From NCBI GenBank assembly GCA_017451975.1, contig JAFTNI010000199.1, positions 1 to 7,409 of the forward strand: DNA of 7,409 bases, given 5' to 3'. The translations under genes were made by a program, and so were the position numbers. Numbering within the stretch: position 1 is the stretch's first letter; every line of letters starts with the position of its first letter. The stretch is from Clostridia bacterium. Lineage in GTDB: Bacteria > Bacillota > Clostridia > Oscillospirales > CAG-272. Shown here piece by piece: positions 1 through 5,289 of this stretch. The notes below the pieces were generated by a model. It saw only the letters and a list, made by a program, of their open reading frames with translations, was not told where the DNA came from and did not search any database.

Positions 1-43
1 AGGCATAGGGCAAAGCCCATACCCCTAAGGTTACGCGCATCTT

Positions 44-179
44 AAGGCTCCCTCCGGGAGGGAGCTGGGACGTAGGCGACTGAGGGAGAGCGCGTTACAA
101 TGAAGTTAGCACAAACCTAAAGTCACGCAGGCTCCTTCCACCGCTAACGCGGTCCCCCTCCCTCTCGGAGGGAGGCTTT
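44..179. repeat. MITE-like composite palindromic repeat overlapping the end of the DUF559 gene
   Basis: The ends are near-perfect inverted copies: AAGGCTCCCTCC (44–55) against GGAGGGAGGCTT at the other end, one mismatch in 12. Each end is itself a hairpin: GCTCCCTC/GAGGGAGC (47–54 with 58–65) and CCTCCCTC/GAGGGAGG (157–164 with 168–175). A small ACCGC/GCGGT hairpin (140–144 with 149–153) lies beside the second. The interior holds no ORF of note. No transposase is visible, so movement would need help in trans. The layout parallels the repeat at 2582–2710, including a small hairpin next to one terminal hairpin. The remaining bases 1–43 hold a weak GGGC/GCCC hairpin (8–18) and no supported gene. 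Confidence 0.6.
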
Positions 180-521
180 TACGGTGGAATCGATATACTC
201 GCAGACACCCCGAAAGTTTGTGTTGATCTGTCGGTTTGTAAACCGTATGACTTTCAGATCATATCCTTCAAGAATTTCAGTACGAAATTCATCCTTTTGT
301 CTGCCTTTTTCGGTATAATGCTGTGAGCCGTCAATTTCTATGATCAGTTTGGCTTTGTGGCAGTAAAAATCTGCAATAAAATTGTCTATAGCTTTTTGCC
401 TTTGAAATCTGATTTCATATTTTGATAAGAAATCATACCACAAATGATTTTCCTGCAGTGTTGTATTTTTACGAAGATTTTTTGCAAGAGTAATATTCTT
501 TTCGTTGTAATCAAGCGACAT
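144..521 (-). CDS. DUF559-type endonuclease-like protein (PD-(D/E)XK, Vsr-like fold)
   Basis: The 125-residue product matches the small DUF559 family, related to very-short-patch-repair endonucleases; substrate and biological role are not established. Visible family features are LRKNTTLQENHLWYDFL (16–32) with conserved Glu24, RFQRQKAI (38–45), Asp51 in FIADFYC, the core strand KLIIEIDGSQHY (58–69) with Glu62, Asp64 and His68, and the ending VIRFTNRQI (91–99). These acidic residues and His are the expected catalytic set, so an active nuclease is plausible. The start is supported by GGAGGAG (527–533), 5 bases upstream, and a perfect TATAAT promoter. The gene is strikingly AT-rich: bases 361–420 have 16 G/C of 60, against 37 of 60 in recX at 781–840. 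Residues 115–125 (KASLREGGGPR) and the stop are encoded inside the repeat at 44–179, so the native C-terminus has probably been replaced or extended. Composition and flanks suggest insertion or transfer. Confidence 0.88.
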   Translation of the reverse strand: MSLDYNEKNITLAKNLRKNTTLQENHLWYDFLSKYEIRFQRQKAIDNFIADFYCHKAKLIIEIDGSQHYTEKGRQKDEFRTEILEGYDLKVIRFTNRQINTNFRGVCEYIDSTVKASLREGGGPR

Positions 522-551
522 ATATACTCCTCCAAAAGTTTTATCGTTTCC

Positions 552-580
552 ATTATATCACAAATCGGCAGAGAAAACAA
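552..580 (-). promoter_or_regulatory. Promoter of the DUF559 gene
   Basis: On the minus strand a perfect -10 TATAAT (557–552), with an extended TG one base upstream, lies 17 bases after TTGTTT (580–575), a three-of-six match to the -35 consensus. Transcription would start about 7 bases further on, giving a leader of roughly 25 bases before the ATG. The site is fully enclosed by, or adjacent to, the 15-bp inverted repeat at 559–598. A separate promoter fits a gene that does not depend on recA–recX readthrough. Confidence 0.75.
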
Positions 581-598
581 GTCCTCTGCCGATTTGTG
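559..598. repeat. Perfect 15-bp inverted repeat spanning the promoter of the DUF559 gene
   Basis: CACAAATCGGCAGAG (559–573) is the exact complement of CTCTGCCGATTTGTG (584–598), separated by a 10-base centre. The -35 hexamer of the downstream gene lies in the centre, and the promoter-proximal arm fills most of the -35/-10 spacer. Neither strand has a T-tract after the stem, so it is not a classical terminator, although it would fold strongly in recX readthrough RNA. It could be an operator for a dimeric protein, a cruciform that controls the promoter, or the end of an inserted element. Confidence 0.8.
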
Positions 599-649
599 CT
601 ACCCAATTCTCCGTTAAGAACAACAGAAATAATTCCAAGGTTTTGTTTT

Positions 650-1294
650 TTATTTAATTTTCAGCGCTTCCTTTATATCGTCGTAGGAAAAGCCGTAGCG
701 CATGAGTGCGGCAAGCGCCTTCTGCTTTGTTTCCTTTGCCGCAAAAAGCTCGCGCCCGCCCATTTTTTCAATACGCTTTCGGCAGATTTCGGCAAAGTCA
801 AGCTCCACCTCGTCTGCGGCGGCGTTTATTGCCTCGCGCGAAAAGCCCTTTTCAAAAAGAGCCGCGGCAATTCGCTTTGCGCCGTATAGCTTTTTTTCCG
901 CCATATCGCGCGCCAGAAGCTTTGCGCTTTCCGCCTCGTTTATATAACCCGCAGAAGCGAGATATTCCGCCGCTTCCTCTGCCGCCGTGCGCGAAAAGCC
1001 CTTTGTGCGAAGCTTGCCAACCAAACCTTTTTTCGTATTATCACCGAAGGAAAGAATGGAAAGCCCGCGCTTTACCGCCGCGTGCCTTTCGGCAAGGGTG
1101 TTTATTTCCTCATATTTTTCGCGCGAAAGCTCCTTTTCACCACCAAAATTCACAGAAAAACCAAGTTCAAAGAACATTTCTGCGCTTACCGTGAATTTAT
1201 TTCTTTCAAAATGCTCGCCCGAGGAAAGCTCTACGTAAAGCTCCGTTTCCTCGCCGCCCGATATGGGGTTTACCTTATAGAGCGAAATTTTCAT
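650..1294 (-). CDS. recX: RecX, regulator of RecA
   Basis: RecX binds within the RecA filament and limits or remodels it. The 214-residue protein lies between the lengths of E. coli RecX (166) and B. subtilis RecX (264). An N-terminal beta-rich extension (about 1–65) is followed by tandem three-helix modules. The clearest module contains KKGLVGKLRTKGFS (88–101) and YINEAESAKLLARDM (117–131), then AKRIAAALFEKGFS (139–152), which is the RecX signature region. A last degenerate module ends at KALAALMRYGFSYDDIKEAL. It starts 6 bases after the recA stop and has no visible Shine-Dalgarno, which suggests translational coupling; this keeps RecX low and tied to RecA synthesis and the same LexA control. 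The stop is TAA at 652–650. No U-tracted terminator follows; the next strong hairpin is at 559–598. Codons are GC-rich, unlike the downstream gene. Confidence 0.95.
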   Translation of the reverse strand: MKISLYKVNPISGGEETELYVELSSGEHFERNKFTVSAEMFFELGFSVNFGGEKELSREKYEEINTLAERHAAVKRGLSILSFGDNTKKGLVGKLRTKGFSRTAAEEAAEYLASAGYINEAESAKLLARDMAEKKLYGAKRIAAALFEKGFSREAINAAADEVELDFAEICRKRIEKMGGRELFAAKETKQKALAALMRYGFSYDDIKEALKIK

Positions 1295-1300
1295 GGATTA

Positions 1301-2470
1301 TCAGTCGTCTGCGGAAACGTCAAGAATGCGAAGGTCCATTTCGCCGCCTTCTTCATCGTCGCCGCCAAGCTCGAAATCGCCTTCCGTAAGCTCGTCATCG
1401 TCGTCCTCAAGGGAGTATGCGTCGCCCGCAGCGAGGTCGATTTTGTCGCTCTGCGCCTTGATTTTATCTTCAATTTCCTTAAGGAGCTCTTCGTTGCTTT
1501 CAATATAGTTCTTTGCGTTTTCCTTACCCTGGCCTATGCGCTCGCCGTTGTAGGAGAACCAGGAACCGCTCTTCTGAACGATGCCGAGGTCTATACCGAT
1601 ATCGACTATCTCGCCCGATTTGGAAATACCTTTGCCGTAGATAATATCAAATTCAGCAACCTTGAAGGGGGGCGCAACCTTGTTTTTAACAACCTTACAT
1701 TTAACTCTGTTGCCGTACATTTCGCCGCCCTGCTTGAGTGTATCTGTTTTGCGAACGTCAATACGAACGGAAGCATAGAATTTGAGCGCGCGGCCGCCGG
1801 GTGTTGTTTCGGGGTTGCCGTACATAACGCCAACCTTTTCGCGGAGCTGGTTTATGAAGATTACTACGCTGTTCGTTTTTGCAATAGAGCCAGAAAGCTT
1901 ACGCAAAGCCTGCGACATAAGGCGCGCCTGCAAGCCAACGTGAGAGGAGCCCATCGTGCCGTCTATTTCCTGCTGGGGAACGAGCGCGGCAACGGAGTCT
2001 ACTACAATAACGTCAACGGCGCCGCTTCGAACGAGCGCTTCTGTAATTTCAAGCGCCTGCTCGCCGCTATCGGGCTGGGAAACGAGAAGGCGGTCTATAT
2101 CTACGCCGAGCGCGTCTGCATAAACAGGGTCGAGCGCATGCTCTGCGTCAATGAAAGCGGCTTCGCCGCCCATTTTCTGCACTTCTGCGGCGATATGGAG
2201 CGCAACCGTGGTTTTACCGGAGGATTCAGGCCCAAAGATTTCGATAATTCTGCCGCGCGGAACGCCGCCTATACCGAGCGCCAAATCGAGCGTGAGCGAG
2301 CCTGTGGGTATGCCCTGAACGCTCATACGCGCGTTATCGCCGAGCTTCATAATTGTGCCTTTGCCGAAATCTTTTTCTATCTGCGCTATAGCCGTAGCAA
2401 GCGCTTTCTGCTTTTCATCGCCCGCAAGCTGAGATGTGGGCGCTTTTTTTGCCGTTTTTTTAGTTGCCAT
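1301..2470 (-). CDS. recA: RecA recombinase
   Basis: RecA forms ATP-dependent filaments on single-stranded DNA, performs strand exchange in repair and stimulates LexA cleavage. The 389-residue protein has Walker A GPESSGKTT (80–88), catalytic Glu110 in FIDAEHALDP, Walker B VIVVDSV (154–160), and the L2 DNA-binding loop region QLREKVGVMYGNPETTPGG (208–226). A lysine-rich N-terminal extension of about 15 residues precedes the usual QKALATAIAQIEKDFGKG. The C-terminal tail is long and acidic, with 18 Asp/Glu in residues 355–389; acidic RecA tails are known to restrain DNA binding. The start is fixed by AAGGAG (2481–2486), 10 bases upstream. A LexA box lies 43 bases upstream, so the gene is probably SOS-inducible apart from gyrBA. 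RecX follows after 6 bases. Confidence 0.99.
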   Translation of the reverse strand: MATKKTAKKAPTSQLAGDEKQKALATAIAQIEKDFGKGTIMKLGDNARMSVQGIPTGSLTLDLALGIGGVPRGRIIEIFGPESSGKTTVALHIAAEVQKMGGEAAFIDAEHALDPVYADALGVDIDRLLVSQPDSGEQALEITEALVRSGAVDVIVVDSVAALVPQQEIDGTMGSSHVGLQARLMSQALRKLSGSIAKTNSVVIFINQLREKVGVMYGNPETTPGGRALKFYASVRIDVRKTDTLKQGGEMYGNRVKCKVVKNKVAPPFKVAEFDIIYGKGISKSGEIVDIGIDLGIVQKSGSWFSYNGERIGQGKENAKNYIESNEELLKEIEDKIKAQSDKIDLAAGDAYSLEDDDDELTEGDFELGGDDEEGGEMDLRILDVSADD

Positions 2471-2512
2471 TTATATTTTTCTCCTTATAAATAGAATTTT
2501 TTACTTATTTTT

Positions 2513-2526
2513 AGAACCTTTGTTCT
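2513..2526 (-). promoter_or_regulatory. LexA (DinR) operator of recA
   Basis: The minus strand reads AGAACAAAGGTTCT, a palindrome with the exact GAAC-N4-GTTC core of the Bacillota SOS box (consensus CGAACRNRYGTTYG). It sits 43 bases before the recA ATG. This is where LexA represses recA until RecA filaments stimulate LexA self-cleavage. The core promoter is less clear: TAAAAA directly follows the box as a possible -10, with only a poor -35, so the operator probably overlaps the promoter. Confidence 0.85.
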
Positions 2527-2535
2527 CTTGTTTTT

Positions 2536-2557
2536 CACGGCGAATTAAATCGCCGTG
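2536..2557 (-). other. Perfect 8-bp stem-loop just upstream of the recA LexA box
   Basis: CACGGCGA (2536–2543) pairs exactly with TCGCCGTG (2550–2557) around a 6-base AT loop. In the minus-strand direction the stem is followed by AAAAACAAG, with no T-tract, so it is not a standard terminator. It ends 9 bases before the LexA operator. It could be a dyad protein site, an mRNA structure on readthrough transcripts from gyrA, or part of the neighbouring repeat. Confidence 0.5.
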
Positions 2558-2658
2558 TGGGGTTTGGGATTCATTTTTATGAGCCTTCCCCTTCTTGGAG
2601 AAGGCTTACGGTAAATGATTTCCTTACGCATTTTTGAGCATTCGGTGTTCTTAGTCAT
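2545..2658 (-). CDS. Possible 37-codon small ORF in the recA leader region
   Basis: ATG at 2658–2656 is preceded by GAGGTG four bases upstream, a good Shine-Dalgarno, and the frame runs to TAA at 2547–2545. The product would be a basic peptide starting MTKNTECSKMRKEIIY and containing RKPSPRRGRL. The RKPSPRRGRL part is encoded by the terminal hairpin of the surrounding repeat, and the stop codon lies in the loop of the next stem-loop (2536–2557). It may be a translated peptide, a leader peptide affecting recA, or simply an ORF carried by a dispersed repeat. No family is recognised. The ribosome site is the only positive evidence for translation. Confidence 0.25.
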   Translation of the reverse strand: MTKNTECSKMRKEIIYRKPSPRRGRLIKMNPKPHTAI

Positions 2659-2710
2659 AAAACACCTCATCACCCGCCAAAGGCGGGGCTTCCACTCAAG
2701 GGGGAAGCCC
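2582..2710. repeat. Composite palindromic repeat between gyrA and recA
   Basis: This stretch is bounded by hairpins. One end is AGCCTTC (2582–2588) paired with GAAGGCT (2600–2606), extended inside by CC/GG across one mismatch. The other end has GGGCTTCC (2686–2693) paired with GGAAGCCC (2703–2710), next to a compact CCCGCC/GGCGGG hairpin (2673–2678 with 2682–2687). The outer arms are roughly inverted copies of each other (GCCTTCCCCTT against GGCTTCCCCCTT). The layout matches the repeat at 44–179. None of the hairpins is followed by a good T-tract in the direction of transcription, so they are not convincing gyrA terminators. It most resembles a dispersed MITE- or REP-like intergenic repeat; copy number in the genome cannot be judged here. 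Confidence 0.55.
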
Positions 2711-2726
2711 TTGTGATTTTTATGCC

Positions 2727-5270
2727 TTAAATCTCATCTTCTGCCGCTTCAGCGTGGATTTCTTCTATGGAAATTGCCGCTTCTTTTTCGCTTTCTTCTA
2801 TAGCAGCTTTTATTTCCTCTTCCTCTTTGGCTTCAGATTTCGTTGCCGCGAAGTTTACTATAACCGCGTTTTCGTCAAGACGCATTACGCGAACACCTAC
2901 AGTGGAGTTGCCGTCGTATACGTTTACATCGGCAACGGGCATACGTATAAGAATACCCTCGTTCGTGATGATCATAATATCATCATCCTCGGCAACAGTT
3001 GCAATGCCCGCAAGCTTACCGGTTTTATCTGTAAGCTTATGGCATATAACGCCGGTAGTGCCGCGGCTGTGAGCAACGTAGCCCTCGAACGGGTTGCGCT
3101 TGCCATAGCCCTTTTCCGTTACCGTAATGAGCATCTTATCATCTTCAACAACAGCCGCGCCCACAACGTAGTCGTCACCCTTGAGCTTGATACCGCGAAC
3201 GCCGCGCGCCGCTCTGCCCATTACTCTGGCTTCCGCTTCGTTAAAGCGAACGGCTTTACCGTCGCGCGATGCTATCATAATTTCATCGTCGCCCTTGGTG
3301 TGCTTAACGAACTCAAGCTTATCGCCCTCGTCGAGGTTGATGGCAATTTTACCGCCCTTGCGCTGGAATTCGAAATCTTTTATATTAGCGCGTTTTACAA
3401 CGCCGTATTTCGTTACCATAACGAAATATTCGTTTTCCTCAAAGCTGTTTATGGCGATTACGGAAGTAACCTTTTCGCCCTTTTCAACTTCAATGAGGTT
3501 TACGATATTCGTGCCCTTGGAGGTATTGGAAGCCTCGGGAATCTGGTAAACCTTCTTCATATAAACCTTACCGATATCTGTGAACATAAGAAGATAGCTG
3601 TGGCTGTGTACGATTATAATATCGTCTACAAAGTCCTCTTCCTTCGTTTTCATACCGCGTATACCTCTGCCTCCGCGGCGCTGAGCCGAGTAAGCCGACG
3701 CGCTGGAGCGCTTGATATAGCCGTCGCGCGTGATGGTTACAACGCATTCTTCCTTTTCAATAAGGTCTTCATCTATGATATCGTCGATAGCGCCCGCAAT
3801 TTCCGTGCGTCTGCCATCGGCGAATTTTTCTTTTATTTCGCGAAGCTCGTTTGCCACGATTTCAAGAAGCTTTTCTTCGCTTGCAAGTATCGCCTCAAGC
3901 TCTGCCATAAGCGCAAGCTTGTTTTCAAGCTCTTCTTCGATTTTTATTCTTTCAAGGCCGGAAAGCTTACCGAGCGTCATATCAACGATAGCCTGCGCCT
4001 GAATCTGCGTGAGGCTGAAGCGTGCAACGAGCGCTTCTCTTGCTTCTGCAACAGAAGCAGAGGCGCGAATTGTTTTGATAACCTCGTCAATATTGTCTAT
4101 AGCTATTTTCAAGCCCTCGAGAATGTGAACTCTTGCGCGTGTTTTTTCAAGGTCGTATTCCGTTCTGCGGCGTATAACCTCTTCCTGGTGCTTGATGTAG
4201 TGGGTAAGTATTTCCTTAAGGCCCAGCAGCTTCGGTTCTCCGTTTACGAGCGCTATCATATTAACGGCGCAAGTATCCTGAAGCTGTGTGTATTTATAAA
4301 GCTGGTTGAGTATAACGGCGCCGTTCGCATCTCTGCGGAAGTCGATAACTATCTTCATGCCCGCTTTACCGGATTCATCGCGTATAGCCGTGATACCTTC
4401 AACCTTTTTATCCTTAACGAGGTTTGCAATGCTTTCAACAAGCATGCTCTTGTTAACCTGATAAGGAATTTCCGTTACAACGATTCTGTGTTTATTTTCT
4501 TCTATATTTGCGCGGGCGCGAACTATAATTCTGCCTCTGCCCGTTCTGTATGCGTTATATATACCCGAAGTGCCGCAGATAATGCCCTGTGTAGGGAAAT
4601 CGGGGCCCTTTATAAACGTCATAAGGTCGTTTACGGTGGCTTCGGGGTTTTTGATGAGGTGGAGCGTACCGTCTATAACCTCGCCGAGGTTGTGGGGCGG
4701 AACGTTCGCTGCCATACCAACGGCAATACCAACAGAGCCGTTTACCAAAAGGTTCGGGAAGCGCGCAGGCAAAACCTCGGGCTCGCGCAATCGGTTATCG
4801 AAGTTGGGCACGAAGGGCACAACCTCTTTTTCAATATCCGTGAGCATTTCGTTGGCTATTTTGCTCATTCTCGCTTCCGTATAACGGTAAGCAGCCGCGC
4901 CGTCGCCGTCTACGTTACCGAAGTTACCCTGGCCGTCTATAAGCGTATAGCGCATATTGAAGCCCTGCGCCAGACGTACCATAGAATCGTATACAGCCGC
5001 GTCGCCGTGGGGGTGGTAACGACCGAGCACGTTACCGACCGTGGTTGCAGATTTGCAATACGGGCGGTCGTACGTAAGCTTATCCTCGTACATAGCGTAT
5101 AGAATTCTTCTGTGTACGGGCTTTAAACCGTCGCGCACGTCGGGGAGGGCGCGCGCAACGATAACGCTCATCGCGTATTCGATAAACGCCGTTTTAACCC
5201 TTTTTTCCATGGGGATATCGACGATTTTCTGGTTTGCGTAGGTTATATCTTTCTTTTCTTTGTTATCCAT
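2727..5270 (-). CDS. gyrA: DNA gyrase subunit A (DNA cleavage and wrapping subunit)
   Basis: GyrA cuts and rejoins the gate DNA segment and wraps DNA for negative supercoiling. The 847-residue product has the breakage-reunion domain at about 10–500, with catalytic Tyr130 preceded by Arg129 in AAAYRYTE, and a conserved HPHGD (86–90). The C-terminal beta-pinwheel (about 505–810) starts with a complete GyrA box, QRRGGRG at 530–536, which marks gyrase rather than topoisomerase IV ParC. In the quinolone-contact helix the sequence is GDAAVYD: Ala91 at the position of E. coli Ser83, with Asp95 (E. coli Asp87) kept. Residues 811–847 form an acidic tail with 15 Asp/Glu. The start has only a weak ribosome site (GGTG, 5277–5280), 6 bases before ATG, consistent with coupling to gyrB 19 bases upstream. 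No clear intrinsic terminator follows; a hairpin-rich 256-base gap separates it from recA. Confidence 0.99.
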   Translation of the reverse strand: MDNKEKKDITYANQKIVDIPMEKRVKTAFIEYAMSVIVARALPDVRDGLKPVHRRILYAMYEDKLTYDRPYCKSATTVGNVLGRYHPHGDAAVYDSMVRLAQGFNMRYTLIDGQGNFGNVDGDGAAAYRYTEARMSKIANEMLTDIEKEVVPFVPNFDNRLREPEVLPARFPNLLVNGSVGIAVGMAANVPPHNLGEVIDGTLHLIKNPEATVNDLMTFIKGPDFPTQGIICGTSGIYNAYRTGRGRIIVRARANIEENKHRIVVTEIPYQVNKSMLVESIANLVKDKKVEGITAIRDESGKAGMKIVIDFRRDANGAVILNQLYKYTQLQDTCAVNMIALVNGEPKLLGLKEILTHYIKHQEEVIRRRTEYDLEKTRARVHILEGLKIAIDNIDEVIKTIRASASVAEAREALVARFSLTQIQAQAIVDMTLGKLSGLERIKIEEELENKLALMAELEAILASEEKLLEIVANELREIKEKFADGRRTEIAGAIDDIIDEDLIEKEECVVTITRDGYIKRSSASAYSAQRRGGRGIRGMKTKEEDFVDDIIIVHSHSYLLMFTDIGKVYMKKVYQIPEASNTSKGTNIVNLIEVEKGEKVTSVIAINSFEENEYFVMVTKYGVVKRANIKDFEFQRKGGKIAINLDEGDKLEFVKHTKGDDEIMIASRDGKAVRFNEAEARVMGRAARGVRGIKLKGDDYVVGAAVVEDDKMLITVTEKGYGKRNPFEGYVAHSRGTTGVICHKLTDKTGKLAGIATVAEDDDIMIITNEGILIRMPVADVNVYDGNSTVGVRVMRLDENAVIVNFAATKSEAKEEEEIKAAIEESEKEAAISIEEIHAEAAEDEI

Positions 5271-5289
5271 TTTTCACACCGTCCATATC

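Noticed and set aside
1..36. Minus-strand frame starting ATG at 36–34 (MRVTLGVWALPYA), open to the left edge, with GGAGGGAG 7 bases upstream
   Set aside because: The apparent ribosome site is just the arm of the palindromic repeat and only about 12 codons are visible, so there is not enough to call a gene.
1..180. CRISPR array or part of one
   Set aside because: The palindromes occur as inverted ends of one element and not as evenly spaced direct repeats with unique spacers.
386..580. 64-codon minus-strand frame overlapping the start of the DUF559 gene
   Set aside because: It is out of frame with the recognised DUF559 product, starts near the promoter -10, and has no family features.
559..598. 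The 15-bp stem-loop as the intrinsic terminator of recX
   Set aside because: The stem is strong, but it is followed by ATATAATGG on the minus strand and CTACCC on the plus strand, with no T-tract in either direction.
5271..5289. Separate promoter for gyrA in the gyrB–gyrA gap
   Set aside because: The gap is 19 bases with no -10/-35 pair; co-transcription is simpler.
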